In this document: positions 33,386-44,757 of the stretch, piece after piece
How positions within the stretch are numbered: the stretch's first letter is position 1
Layout: every line of letters begins with the position of its first letter
Source: Anolis sagrei
Taxonomy: Eukaryota; Chordata; Lepidosauria; Squamata; Anolidae
NCBI RefSeq assembly: GCF_037176765.1
Contig: NC_090022.1
Span: forward strand, 72,898,709 to 72,962,708
Reading direction: 5' to 3'
DNA: 64,000 nucleotides
Translations under genes and position numbers: made by a program
The notes under the pieces: model-generated
What the model was told of the DNA's origin: nothing
The model's database searches: none
What the model saw: only the letters and a program-made list of their open reading frames with translations

Positions 33386-33592
33386 AATTGTAGTGAAACA
33401 AGTGCTTTTGTAGAGCTTATTCAGGAGAACATCAGCAGAGAGGTGAGGTAATGAGACAATTGCCTCACCATTTTGTCTTCTAGCCAATGCAACATTTTAA
33501 AGCCAGTCAACTGTAGAAAAGATAAGGTTTGTTAAAATTATAAAAGCTTTGCTTGCTTGTTACCTGGGATTCACCATCTTATCTTGTGTGCC

Positions 33593-33853
33593 GAGGAGCC
33601 CCCAGTGGCACAATTGGTTAAACCCTTGTGCTGGCAGAACTGAAGACCAACAGATCACAGGCTCAAATCCGGAGGGAGCAAGGATGAGCTCCCTCTGTCA
33701 GCTCCAGCTCCCCATGAGAGAAGCCTCCCACATGGATGGTAAAACATCAAAACATCCGGGTGTCCCCTGGGCAATGTCCTTGCAAACGGCCAATTCTCTC
33801 ACACCAGAAGCGACTTGTGGTTTCTCAAGTCGTTCCTGACACGGAAAAAAAAA
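33593..33853 (+). mobile_element. SINE family A with TSD
   Basis: Head 'gagcccccagtggcacaatt', B-box region 'caggctcaaatccgg', end 'ctcaagtcgttcctgacacg' and an A tail. The duplication ATCTT[G/C]TGTGCC lies at 33581-33592 and 33854-33865. Confidence 0.92.
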
Positions 33854-34533
33854 ATCTTCTGTGCCCCTAACAGCACTGTTGTCTCAAATGAAATTTCCTT
33901 GCTCTCAAAGTTGCTGCTTGTCTTTCTTCTCATGCCAGGAGGGAAATCCCCATGACACTCAACACACATCCTTCTTGTTTCCTTTCTTAGATGGCAGGTG
34001 TGAGAGAAACTATAGTATAATGCCTCCAAGTAACTTATTCTCATAACAAAATTACCTCCTGTTTTCTAGGAGCAGGATATTGCATTGTTGACATTGGATT
34101 CAGAGTGTGAATGTATTAGTCAAATAGTATTGTAATCTAATAGTAAAATTGTATGTTTGGAAAGGCTGTCAGAGATTAACTTCAGTAAGACCCAAAGAAG
34201 ATCTGAGTCCCACATACAGCGAGTATTTGCTTTCTTTTTTTCCTCTGATGAGTTTGCCAAGAATTTTCCCTGCTTCTCTCTTTCCACCCACCTTCATTTA
34301 CAAGCCATCTCATCAGGGGAGGCCAACAAAGCTTGAGCGTTACTCACCATAACATTTATTATTTCAGAAAGGCAAGAATTGTTAAGCCCCATTGTTCTAT
34401 TAGGGAATGTTTGGGGCAGATATATAACAAAAGCTAATCTATTCACCTAAGACTTTACTCAGATTTGAACTGCTAAGATGCACACCTCAGATTTGTATAA
34501 TTTATGCACTATAAGGCCTACAAATAAGTGTCA

Positions 34534-34727
34534 GTACAGTGTGGTGGGTTGAGCATTGGATTATGACTTTGAAAACCAGACCTTCAAACTCCATTCAGAC
34601 ATGGAAACCTACTGGAAAGTTACCCTCCCTCATCTTCAAAGGAAAACAAACCCCTGCTGAACAAACCTTGCCAAGAAAAGCCCATGGTAGAGTTGCAATA
34701 AGTCAGAAACGACTTGAAGGCACACAG
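34534..34727 (+). mobile_element. SINE family C, nearly complete
   Basis: Head 'gtgtggtgggttgagcattg', middle 'ccttgccaagaaaagcccat', end 'agtcagaaacgacttgaagg' and 'cacacagcc'. The 3' end resembles the BovB end. Confidence 0.78.
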
Positions 34728-35403
34728 CCCTAAATTTGAGTCTAACATCTATCTAATGGGTGGAGACTGGACTACTGTGCTCTTTTATGCAGTGGGGTTT
34801 GGTAAGATGTTACGCTAGTCCAAAATAAGAATAGAGAACTGTTAAGGGAGGCTATATTTTACTTTGCTCTATATCTTATCAGGAATCACAAGAAAGTGCT
34901 AACTCCAGAGGTTTCCTTAAAAGTGCTGAAATGTTAGAGAAAACTGAACCTATATCTTCATGATTAATGCCAGATGGACAGACTGCTCCCTTGTTGCCAA
35001 AGTACTTCATTAGTGTTCACAGTAGAGCAAAATTGTTGTACTGTGGAATCACTTCCATGGAGCCACACACCAATTGGTGAAGACAAACACATCTTTCATA
35101 TGTTATGAAAATTCCAGTTTACCATCGAGGACTTTGGGCTCAGATCTGAATTTCAGCCTCCATATCCTAAATTTTAATGGCTGTAACAGTTGTCACATTT
35201 ATAGTCCAAGTGGAATAGTACTCATGTGGAAAAGTACACTGTATTTTTTCTCCCCGCAGTTTTGGTGAGTTGTTCATTCAAACGTTCGCTGTGCAAACTA
35301 GGACTGTGCACTTACTTGGAGATTTAAAAGGAACTTGCAGCACAGAACAGTCAAATTCCTTATTCCCTTTCTCCAAACTCTGTTTTATTACACTAACAAT
35401 AAA

Positions 35404-35549
35404 GTAAAGGTAAAGGTTTCTCCATGACATTAAGTCTAGTCATGTCTGACTGGGTGGTGGTGCTCACCTCAATTTCTAAACCAAAGAGTCGGCATTGTCC
35501 GTAGACACCTCCAAGGTCATGTGGCCAGCACGCCTGCATGGAACGCTGT
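35404..35549 (-). mobile_element. SINE family B, 3' half (split by L2)
   Basis: On the minus strand this is the 3' half ending 'agtcagacatgactagactt' and 'aacctttacctttact'. The 5' half is at 37061-37244, on the other side of the L2 insertion. Confidence 0.9.
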
Positions 35550-37060
35550 CATCATCATCATCATCATCTTTAATTACTTATTAATTGCCCTCCATCCGAG
35601 ATGCTCCAGGCGATTTACATTGCAGAAATTATACAGGATAAAATACATACATACAAATATTAAAATTAACATGGGTCAAATGCTCTAGTAAAAAGCCAGG
35701 CCTTAAGTGCTAGGATAAAATGCCCTAAGTCACGCATGGCTCTCAAATAGGGAAGCAAGGAATTCCATAAGGCAGGGGCAGAAATAGAAAAGGCCCTGCG
35801 TCTGGTGCTTTCCAAGTGCACTTCCCTAGGACCCGGCATATAGAGCAAATCGCGTTGGGATGCTCGTGGCGACCTCCGATGATGGTAGAAGGAGAGACGG
35901 TCTCTAAGATACAATGGACTCTGGCCATATAAAGTTTTAAAGGTCAGGACCAGCATCTTATACAAACCACGATACTCAATTGGGAGCAGCCAGTGTAGAT
36001 GCCGCAACACTGGTGTTATATGGCATTTCATGGGTGTTTTTGTGAGTAACCCGGTTGCAGCATTCTGGACAATACAGAGCTTTTGGGTCGTAGAAATAGG
36101 AAGGCCAACATACAAGGCGTTACAATAGTCTAGCCTAGATGTGACTGTGGCATGGATGACTTTTGCCAGAGCCTCATCTGACAGGTAAGGTGCCAGTTGC
36201 CTCGCTTGTCGTAGATGGAAAAAGGCCTGTTTGCTGGCAGCAGCAACCTGAGCCTCCATCGTCAGCTGTAAATCCAAAACGACACCTAGGCTCTTAATGG
36301 TAGGCGATGGAGATAGAGCAGCGCCATCAAAGGTAAGTAACGGCTGGGTTGGACCTATCAGGCGGCCATGCCACAGGAACTCAGTCTTCACCGGATTCAC
36401 CTTCAGTCTGCTAGCACATAGCCAGTTCGACAAAGCCTCCAGGCATAAGGTGAAATTGTCAGGTATTGACGTTACTCCAGGCTCCAAGGGCAACAGGAGT
36501 TGGGTGTTGTCCGCATATTGATAGCAGTCCAGGCCGAGTCTCCGAGCCAAACTGGCAAGGGGTCTAACATAGATGTTGAAAAGAAGAGGGGAGAGAATTG
36601 CACCTTGGGGTACCCCGCATAGGAGGGGGGAACTTTCAGAGACTTGGTCCATATATTCCACGCACTGACTCCGATTTCGGAGGAATGAATTGAACCAATT
36701 GAGGGCCTGACCGCAAACTCCGGACATGGCAAGACGGTGGATCATTAAATCGTAGTCAACGGGGTCAAACGCTGCGGTAAGATCAAGAAGTATCAGAAGC
36801 ACCGATCCACCGTTATCAGACTGACGATGAAGTTCATCTGTAATAGCAACCAGGACCATCTCCATCCCATGACCTGGGCGAAAACCTGACTGGAAAGGGT
36901 CCAGGCCGGCTGTGTCATCCAAAAATTGCTGCAATTGTCCCAATACAGCCCGCTCTATCACCTTACCTAAGAATGGAAGATTAGAGATGGGACGATAATT
37001 GGCAAGGCTCATAGGGTCCAGGTTGGGCTTCTTCAACAAGGGACGGACCCTTGCCTCTTT
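35550..37060 (-). mobile_element. L2 LINE, 5'-truncated, inserted inside a SINE
   Basis: A 457-codon uninterrupted minus-strand frame (35666-37039) gives L2-clade reverse transcriptase: LANYRPISNLPFLGKVIERA at residues 12-31, LLDLTAAFDPVDYD, GVPQGAILSPLLFNIYV, then YADN where YADD is expected, IKSLGVVLD, SRLDYCNALYVGLP, ALWNSLLPYLR and LKAWLFTRAF. The second catalytic Asp is Asn, so this copy could not encode an active enzyme even if complete. The endonuclease domain is missing. The 3' end is an (ATG)n-type repeat at 35550-35568. The ends join SINE sequence directly, with no target duplication visible. Confidence 0.93.
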
Positions 37061-37244
37061 TATCTTCCCGCAGAAGCGGTACCTATTGATCTACTCACAT
37101 TTGCAAGTTTTTGAATTGCTATGTTGGCAGAAGCTGAGTTTAACAGCAGGAACTCACCCCACTCCCGAGATTTGAACCACTGACTTTTCAGTCAGCCAGT
37201 TCAGCAGCTCAGCAGTTTAACCTATTGTGCCACAGAGGGGGCCT
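37061..37244 (-). mobile_element. SINE family B, 5' half (split by L2)
   Basis: On the minus strand it has the head 'tctgtggcacaataggttaa', B box 'agtggttcaaatctcggga' and body to 'accgcttctgcgggaagata'. This joins exactly with the 3' half at 35549. Confidence 0.9.
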
Positions 37245-37496
37245 TAGTATAGGAGGTCCTAATTCTAAAGCTAGGACATGACTATTGAAGAAATATTTAG
37301 CAGGATGATACCAGTGAGCACAGATATTTCCTTTCTGCATGATCAGAGTATCATCCATTTCTCTTCGCAATACAGCCTACACATATTCTTGGGAGGTTTC
37401 AGTTCTGTTGTGGAGATACCAAATTTTCCTTAAAAGGCATGATACATTTTTTTGTAATTGCACAAGTACCATGTATCACACTTTGATCATGTCTTC

Positions 37497-37562
37497 CTGT
37501 GTGGCAGAGGGTTGGACTGGATGGCCCTTGGGGGATCTCTTCCAACTCTGTCATTCTATAAA
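37497..37562 (+). mobile_element. CR1 LINE 3' end fragment
   Basis: 'gcagagggttggactggatg' and 'gatctcttccaactctgtca' are the CR1 tail. Confidence 0.75.
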
Positions 37563-37564
37563 AA

Positions 37565-39404
37565 CAGTTGAAAATTGAATTACTTCCATAAATTCATAGT
37601 ACTGGGTCTGAGGCTCAAGTATATGTACTGCTATCATGTTAATAGGAAAATTTAGCAGGAGAGTACAGTACAGGTTTGAACCCTCACGAGCTGGAGGTGA
37701 AAAGTTAAAAAGGCAACTAAACAGCATATTGCTTCCTATTGCTGCTATATGGGGGAATTTGGCTCTAATTCCATCCCCCCCCCCCCCAAAGGATCCTTTT
37801 AACTGCACATTTCAATATTACTCATTACATAAAATTGAATGGAAAAATGATGAAGAACAAGGTATAAAAACATGGAGAGGCCGTTCCCATTCCCGCTTTG
37901 GTAACATTGCTCTGTACACCAAAGAGAACAGAGTCCATCAGACTGATATACATAAAGGAACGTGCCCTTACACAGAATCATTATGGGTGGAAATGCCAGG
38001 AATTTAGTACTAGAAACATTTCACCACAAATCTGATGGTGATTTTGAGATTTAGGAAGACAGTAGGGAGACAGCCAAACCGGATAACACTGAAAAGTCAA
38101 CTAAAAGACAACATATTTATACATCTAAAGCAAATAAATTATTTTGCACTGGAAATTGTGATACTGGCAGAGAAGTAAATCCTCTCTGGAGTTTGGTCTG
38201 AATGTTCATGGAGCTATCCTGCGTACTGAATCCTATTAACAAGAGAGATACAGCACTCTAAGGATCGACTTTAAGGTACAGACTACAACCCAGAGTGGAT
38301 TCACTGCTTCACTTGTATTGGAGCTACAAGCTGTCAAGTGTGGTAATACTAAAATCAGCCAAAACACTGGTTGATTGTCCAGAAAACTTGGGCAGATCAC
38401 ATTAAATTTCAAAACAAAAAAACATTTAGAGAAGGAGTGTAGAAACAGAGACTCAAGGAAGTTAAATATTTTCATTCTGTTTGGAGGTGATTTAATAGCA
38501 TAATAATACAAGAACAAAAACCTCACATTAGGAGTCCACAAAAAGTCATGAAAAGTCAAAGGGGATATAAAAGGCAGGGAAGAAATTGCTGTTTCTTAGT
38601 GGTTTAAGTTGTTGAAACAAAAGTTTTGTTTGATGTACCTCCTACTGTGTTCAACAACAGTTTTATAATGGGAGTGAGGCTATGAGGGCCCATGCCGGGA
38701 ATCTTGCACCCCAGTCCTGTGTTGCATTTGTACAACTCTATGTAGAAGGGTGGTCTTACTTATTTAGGTGATCCCTCGTTGTCTAAGTATGATGGCCTTC
38801 CAAGGGTTTTATTTTTCTTGGAAGATGCCTGTGTGAGAGTTGTTTTTAATGTCAATACACAGTCTCCACAGAGTGAGGGTCCCAACCAGTGACTTTGTTA
38901 ATGGTGGCTTGTCAATCTGTTGCAGCCTTCTTCCGCCTTCACAGCCATTGTGACATGTAACAGGTTATCTTCTGCCTGATCCGCCATTGAGGTCTTCGGA
39001 TTGTGCTTGGTCTGGAACCTCCCCTGTAGCCCTCCTGGGAGTACATGACTTTAACCGTTACGCCCGCAGGTTCATTGGAACATGCAAGCCCCCTCACCAT
39101 AACAAGGTGCCAATCCATCGAGGGGTGGTCTGTGTATGTTCAGTTGCATGCATTAGGCATTCATTCACTCAGAGTCCTCAGCCATTGGATTTCTGGATCA
39201 TGTGGATGCTTATGCCTGTATCAGGACCCAGCATTGTGGAAATTTGATGCTAGTTCATAGACTACACATGCCGTTCATTTTGGATTTTAAGGGCAATTGA
39301 ACAAATCCATGGAGGTAAACAGATAACTAAATTAAACCTCTGGTTTCAGAAAATATACATTCCATAATTTATTTATTTATTCTGTGTCAGAGAATAAATA
39401 AATA
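37565..39404. other. Unassigned intergenic DNA
   Basis: Mostly unrecognised. A stretch at about 38760-39130 ('ggtgatccctcgttgtctaa', 'acaaggtgccaatccatcga') has the look of an old repeat but I cannot name it. A poly-C run lies at 37774-37787. Confidence 0.4.
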
Positions 39405-39630
39405 AATTCTCGTGTGAGAGAATTGGTCATCTGCAAGGACATTGGCCAGGGGATGCCCGGATATTTTTCAAAGTGTTTTACCATCTTGTGGGAGTCTTCT
39501 CTCATGTCCCCTCTTGGGGAGCTGGAGCCGACAGAGGGAGCTCATCCACGCTCTCCCCAGATTCAAACCTCCCACCTGTCTTCAGTCCTGCTGGCACAAG
39601 GGTTTAACCCATTGTGCCACCAGGGGCTCC
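39405..39630 (-). mobile_element. SINE family A
   Basis: On the minus strand it runs from 'gagcccctggtggcacaatg' to 'gccaattctctcacacga', beside AAATA repeats at 39366-39404. Confidence 0.85.
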
Positions 39631-39751
39631 CATCCCAAAAATGCTGCATGAGGGGAAATATGAGAGATGCTGTTGTTTCCATGTTCAAAAAGTACATTTA
39701 TGAAAGGCACTCACTTTACAAATCACTAAAGTAGGATCTTTAAATCCAAGC

Positions 39752-40075
39752 CAGGCATGTAGCCGGGGGGGGGGGGGGGGGGCGCCTCGGGGGGCTTCAG
39801 CCCCCCCCCCGAAATTCTCATGGTGGTTCGCGAAAAGGCCTTACTGGTGCATTATTTAAACTGTTATGTTTATTCATATCATGATCTGATCACCATACTC
39901 AATATATCCCATATGCATGGGGGTATTGGGGTAATGATACAAAAGGTTTGCTAGGCTAGACCCTCTTTCACTCAGACTCAGCCCCCCCCCCTGAAACTCA
40001 GCCCCCCCGAAACCCCCCCTGAAAAAAATTCAGCCCCCCCCCCCCCCCCCGAAACGAAATCCTGGCTACGGGCCT
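39752..40075. mobile_element. hAT-like palindromic element rich in G/C tracts
   Basis: The ends CAGGCATGTAGCC and GGCTACGGGCCTG are inverted. Long G runs on the left and C runs on the right pair with each other. The same ends occur at 48121-48598, where an 8-bp target duplication supports hAT. No ORF. Confidence 0.78.
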
Positions 40076-40087
40076 GCATGCAGCCTT

Positions 40088-40240
40088 CCAGAACCACGAA
40101 TCACTGAGCTAGAAGGAACTGAAAGGGCAATTGGTCCAATCCTTTGCTATGCAGGAATACACAACTAAAGCAATCCAGAGAGGTGGCAATCCAGACTCTG
40201 TATAATTACTTCGAAAGAAAGACTCTAACTGCACCTGGGG
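40088..40240 (-). mobile_element. CR1 LINE fragment, diverged
   Basis: 'cactgagctagaaggaactg', 'atcctttgctatgcaggaat' and 'gaggtggcaatccagactct' are a diverged CR1 end in reverse. Confidence 0.65.
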
Positions 40241-40712
40241 CTTGGCTGGATTGCAAGTTCCAACAGCCCCAAACAGCATTGCCAAAAGCCGTCCATCTCT
40301 CCTTTAAGCTCTGAGCATTAATGCTATCTTGTTGGTCAGAGGGAATGTGACTATGATCTCATTATGAGGCACAGGAAATTTCCTCATAAGATTACTACTT
40401 TGTGACACATACCAATTTGTTGGGTATTGCTTATAAAGTTATTAAGGACAAGTAATATGACTCAACTGCTTTGCATGCACTCTTCCTTTTGCATTTCACA
40501 GAAGCTGATCCCCCCCCCCCCCTCCGACATCTGACATTTTTGTCATATTCTTTTAAGGGTCCAAAATTGGCAGCACTCCTTCTGAAGAAAAGCAGAAGGG
40601 AGATAATATTACAAAAAAACCCCCTAGCTAATGAATAGAAGGAGACAGAAGGGAGGTTGTTAAGTGTTTTCTCTTCTGACTGAAAACATGTGCAAGTGGC
40701 ATGGGGACACAT

Positions 40713-40982
40713 AGGAGCCCCCGGTGGCGCAGTGGGTTAAACCCCTGTGCCGGCAGGACTGAAGACCGACAGGTCACAGGTTCGAATCCGGGGAGAGGCG
40801 GATGAGCTCCCTCTATCAGCTCCAGCTCCTCATGCGGGGACATGAGAAAAGCCTCCCACAAGGATGATAAAACATCAAATCATTCGGGTGTCCCCTGGGC
40901 AACATCCTTGCAGACGGCCAATTCTCTCACAACAGAAGCGACTTGGAGTTTCTCAAGTTGCTCCTGACATGACAAAAAAAAA
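40713..40982 (+). mobile_element. SINE family A, full copy with perfect TSD
   Basis: The head 'ggagcccccggtggcgcagt' contains the A box and 'caggttcgaatccgg' the B box of a tRNA-type RNA polymerase III promoter. It ends 'gttgctcctgacatgac' with an A tail. A perfect 12-bp duplication ATGGGGACACAT is at 40701-40712 and 40983-40994. This is the best reference copy in the window. Confidence 0.96.
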
Positions 40983-40994
40983 ATGGGGACACAT

Positions 40995-41529
40995 TTCTGA
41001 GACAACTGTGCAGTCCAGTCAGGTGGCATTTTGCCAATTTAAACTGACATGTTTTGAGGCACTGGGCACAGAGCAAATCCAATTTTCCAAGAGCATTGAT
41101 AATTGAGATCAGCTGCTCACTGTTTAATGAACCCAGCTGGACACCAATTAGCTGACTCAGATTGGCTGTTCCACTTTGCTAATGTGGAACCAAGTGTAAG
41201 AAACAGGCAGAGATTAAGTCAACGTTGGGGCAACCTTTGGCCACCCAGATGTTTGGGATTGAACTCATCAACCCCACCCAGCAGAGTAAAGGGTTATGGA
41301 TGCTTTACTAGTCTAAAACATCCAGACAGCCAAAGGTGCCTCTTCCCTAGGTTAAAGGGCATGGCTACCAAATTCTGTGACTAAAGATCCAGTTACTTAT
41401 GTCAGGGAACTCTCCTCCAAAGACCTAGTGCCATGAGCATCTGAAGGTAGACAGAAGGCCTTTTAGTACTGAAGAGAGGGAGCTTTGAAAAATGATTTAC
41501 CTGGGATCACTTTTATTGTGATGCATCCA
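40995..41529. other. Unassigned intergenic DNA
   Basis: No gene seen; a weak hAT-like patch ('gtttgggattgaactcatca') is near 41250. Confidence 0.4.
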
Positions 41530-41740
41530 CATGTGTGCCTTCAAGTTGCCTGTTGACGTATGGCAACCCAATGAATTTCACAGGGTTTCCTTGGGCAGGG
41601 AATACTCAAAGATGGTTTTCCAAGCCCCTTCCTCTGAAATATAGTTGGCAGCACCTGGTATTCCCTGGCAGTCTCCCATCCAAGTACTCACCAGGGCTGA
41701 CCCTGCTTAGCTTCCAAAATCTGATGCCTTTTAGTGCATT
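41530..41740 (-). mobile_element. 5S-rRNA-derived SINE-like repeat
   Basis: On the plus strand 'gcagtctcccatccaagtac' and 'ggctgaccctgcttagcttc' are the reverse complement of the 5S rRNA internal promoter. The adjoining 'gtgccttcaagttgcctgtt' is the reverse of the family C-like 3' end. It is therefore a 5S-headed SINE, not a gene. Confidence 0.82.
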
Positions 41741-41885
41741 TAGCCTTGCTATCACATCCTCCACAATGCTACATTTACTGAGCATTAACCCAGGGAAGAG
41801 GAACCTTTGGCTGTCTGGATGTTTTAGACTAGTAAAGTTAATGACGCCTGCGGTTAAGGTATCTCCTGAGCTAAATTTCAGATTA

Positions 41886-42036
41886 AGGCTGGGTCTATAC
41901 TGTTATATAATGCAGTCTTGGAATGCAGATTAACTGCATTGAACTGGATTATGTGGCAGTGTAGACTCATAATCCAGTTCAATGCAGTTAATCTGCATTC
42001 TAATACTGCACTACATGGCAGTGTAGATCCAGCTTC
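41886..42036. mobile_element. Palindromic MITE ('aaggctgggtctata' ends)
   Basis: The left arm 'ggctgggtctatactgttat' and right arm 'atggcagtgtagatccagct' are inverted; a near-perfect inner pair 'gcagattaactgcattgaac' / 'gttcaatgcagttaatctgc' has 'tggattatg' between. Confidence 0.85.
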
Positions 42037-42493
42037 AGCCTTACTTGACCACAAAGGCCATCTTTCAACTCAGCCTGTTGAATTTTGTTTGTTTGGCTAC
42101 TGCAGCACTTCAGGCTTACTGGAAACAAAATGTACCCAGTCCTTCCTGTGCTGTGAAGCCAACACATTATTGGTATTTTTAAGTACATCAGAGTATCTCT
42201 TAGATCACACTTTGATGACTTCAGCACAACAAATTGGCCAGTTTAATTATGTATGACTCTCAATCTCCACAAAACTCTTTTAATGAGTGCTCCATCCAAG
42301 ATCCAGTGAGAGGGCTGGCACTGAAGGATGAGGCAGTTGCCTCATGGAAAAGGAGGTGCCAAAAGAGGCTTTCTCCTTCATGAATTCCAGGTACACGGCC
42401 AGAACTATCTCAGGACCACTATGGAGAGAGGCGGCCCTATTTTCAACGCTAAGCAAACAGTATTTTGGCACACCCCCCCCCCCCCAACCAATC

Positions 42494-42509
42494 ATATATA
42501 TATATATAT

Positions 42510-42549
<40 letters not shown>
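42494..42549. repeat. (TA)n microsatellite
   Basis: Alternating TA with a short TACA interruption, preceded by a poly-C run at 42473-42485. Confidence 0.95.
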
Positions 42550-42552
42550 TCT

Positions 42553-42650
42553 ATTTGTCGTGGGAGTTCTGTGTGCCGTATTTGGTTCAATTCCATCATT
42601 GGTGGAGTTCAGAATGCTCTTTGATTGTAGGTGAACTATACATCCCAGTA
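42553..42650. mobile_element. Internal fragment of a SPIN-like hAT element
   Basis: 'gtcgtgggagttctgtgtgc', 'tggtggagttcagaatgctc' and 'tttgattgtaggtgaactat' match the interior of the element at 60278-62478 (for example 61095-61195). Confidence 0.85.
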
Positions 42651-42849
42651 ACTACACTTGCTGCATTTGCGCCCTTACCTGGCCCGCTTTGGGTCTGGAG
42701 GTGTGCCTGAAGACCCCGGCGTGTGCACCAAAAGTCACCTCTTCTCCTGACTTTCTCCTCAGCCATTGGGACTGAGAGAGAAAGAGAGAGACAGAGAGGG
42801 CCTTTCTGTTTGGGTAGCCTGCTGGGTTGTTGAGGTTGACTTGGGTTCA

Positions 42850-43322
42850 TTGACACTGTCGAATTAATGCAGTTTGACCCCACTTTAACTGCTCAATATT
42901 ATGAAAAATAAGTAAAGGCATAGTGCAATGTTTTATGGTACTTTCACATATTGTTCCCCTTCTAAAAATATATAAGTTGTACTATAAAAGTACAAAACAG
43001 TATTAATGAAAGTAACATTCTCTGTAACATTCACCATATGTTCTTAGCAGCAGTTTGCAAAAGGGTAGTTATGTTAGTCTGTTCCTGCATAGCAACAAAG
43101 AGTAGGGAACAAATTTAGATGCATCTCATATATTTGACTTTAACTGCCAGGTTTCAATGCTATGGAATCATGAAAACTGCAGTTAGGTGAGGCACCAGCA
43201 CTCTTTGGCAGAAAAGACTAAAGACCTTGTAAAACTGCAGCTCCCACGATTCCATAGCATTGTGCCATGGCACTTAAAAGTGCTGTCGAACTGCATTAAT
43301 TTTACAGTATAGATGCACCCTT
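42850..43322. mobile_element. 'tacactgtagaattaa' MITE, in two parts
   Basis: One end ('cactgtcgaattaatgcagt', 42850-42905) and the main part ('taactgccaggtttcaatgc' to 'gcattaattttacagtatag', 43137-43322) are separated by about 230 unassigned bases, probably a later insertion. Confidence 0.6.
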
Positions 43323-43506
43323 CGTTTACAAAACTTCCTAAGTTACTAACTTCATTATCTCAGTTGCTAAAGTGCTATAAGATCCCTTTGCATACTGATC
43401 TCCCAGACTAACAGAGCTCAGTCTGAAATCCATTTGCTATTTTTCAGGTTAGGATGTCAAGGAGCCCACAATGTGTATAAGTCATATGTGGCAGATAAAG
43501 ATGTGT

Positions 43507-43885
43507 AACTGGGTTACTGTGAGTTTTCCGGGCTGTATGTTGCAGAAGCATTCTCTCCTAACGTTTCATCTACATCTATGGCAGGCATCCTCAGAGGTTG
43601 AGGGGTCTGTTGGAAACTAGGCAAGTGAGGTTCATATATCTGTGTAATGTCCAGGATGGGAGAAAGAACTCTTGTCTGCTTGAAGCCAACGTGAATGTTG
43701 CAACTGGCCACTTTGATTAGCATTTAATGGCCTTGCAGCTTCAAAGCCTGGCTAGTTGCTAACGGGGGGAATCCTTTGTTAGGAGATATTAGCTGGCCCT
43801 GATTGATTCTTGTCTGGAATTCCCCTGGTTTTTTTTAATGTTCCTCTTTATTTACTGCCTGGATATTAGAGTTTTGTTTTCTGTT
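43507..43885 (-). mobile_element. Penelope-like element 3' region, no ORF
   Basis: It matches 58819-59190 over its length, for example 'agaactcttgtctgcttgaa', 'gattagcatttaatggcctt' and 'gctggccctgattgattctt'. The hammerhead-like boxes are present in its terminal 60 bases. Confidence 0.85.
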
Positions 43886-43914
43886 GCCCTGGAGACTAGG
43901 ACTTGTAGCAGTGG

Positions 43915-44258
43915 AGATTCCACCTGAACATTAGGAAGAACTTCATGACTGTAAGAGCTGTTCAGCAGTGGAACTCTCTGCCTCGGAGTGTGGCAGAGGC
44001 TCCTTCCTTGGAAGCTTTTAAACCAGTGGTTCCCCAGATGTTTTGGCCTTCAACTCCCAGAAATCCTAACAGCTGGTAAACTGGCTTGGATTTCTGGGAG
44101 TTTTAGGCCAAAACACCTGGTGACCCACAGCTCGAGAACCACTATTTTAAACAGAGGTTGGATGGCCATCTATCTGGGTTGCTTTGATTGTGCTTTTTCT
44201 GCATGGCAGGGGGTTGGACTAGATGGCCCATGTGGTCTCTTCCAACTCTATGATTCTA
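43915..44258 (+). mobile_element. CR1 LINE 3' end, split by a hAT MITE
   Basis: Coding end 'cagcagtggaactctctgcc' and 'gaggctccttccttggaagc', then after the MITE 'cagaggttggatggccatct' and 'cagggggttggactagatgg', ending 'tgattctatga'. Confidence 0.88.
44024..44144. mobile_element. hAT-type MITE with perfect 8-bp TSD
   Basis: The ends CAGTGGTTCCC and GAGAACCACTA mark the same family as 8702-8834. The duplication TTTTAAAC is perfect at 44016-44023 and 44145-44152, inside CR1. Confidence 0.94.
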
Positions 44259-44384
44259 TGACATCTGATCTTGGAAGCTAAGCTGGATCAGCCCTTTGAT
44301 GAGATACCACTATTGGGATACCAGCCGCTAGAGAGGCTTTATTCCAGAGGAAGGAACTAGCAAAACCCTCTCTGATGATCCCTT
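44258..44384 (+). mobile_element. 5S-rRNA-derived repeat, first of a duplicated pair
   Basis: 'acatctgatcttggaagcta' and 'agctggatcag' derive from 5S rRNA; the rest ('ccagaggaaggaactagcaa') matches the copy at 44758-45130. Confidence 0.8.
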
Positions 44385-44652
44385 GCCTTTTTTGTGTGTT
44401 AGGAGTGACTTGAGAAACTGCAAGTCACTTCTAGTGTGAAAAAATTGGCTGTCTGCAAGGACGTTGCCCAGGTGACGCCGGATTTTTTATCTTTTACCAA
44501 CCTTGTGGGAGGCTTCTCTCATGTCCCCACATGGGGAGCTGAAGCTGACAGAGGAAGCTCATCCACGCTCTTCCCGGATTTGAACTTGCGACCTGCCTGT
44601 CTTCAGTCCTACCAGCACAAGGGTTTAACCCATTGTGCCACCAGGGGCTCTT
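44385..44652 (-). mobile_element. SINE family A
   Basis: On the minus strand it runs from 'gagcccctggtggcacaatg' to 'caagtcactcctaacacac'. It separates the two duplicated CR1-5S blocks. Confidence 0.88.
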
Positions 44653-44757
44653 AAACAGAGGCTAGATGGCCATCTGTCTGGGTTACTTTGATTGTGCTTT
44701 TCCTGTATGGCAGGGGGTTGGACTAGATATGGTCTCTTCCAACTCTATTATTCCATG
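44653..44757 (+). mobile_element. CR1 LINE 3' end, second copy of the block
   Basis: 'cagaggctagatggccatct' to 'ctattattccatg' repeats 44153-44258 with few changes. Confidence 0.82.

Noticed and set aside
38760-39260. Possible gene or old repeat with an 86-codon frame
   Set aside because: The text has the look of a retroelement remnant but I could not assign it to a family, and no domain is visible.
40713-40810. tRNA gene
   Set aside because: A and B boxes are present but belong to the SINE head; there is no cloverleaf and the unit continues into a SINE body with TSDs.
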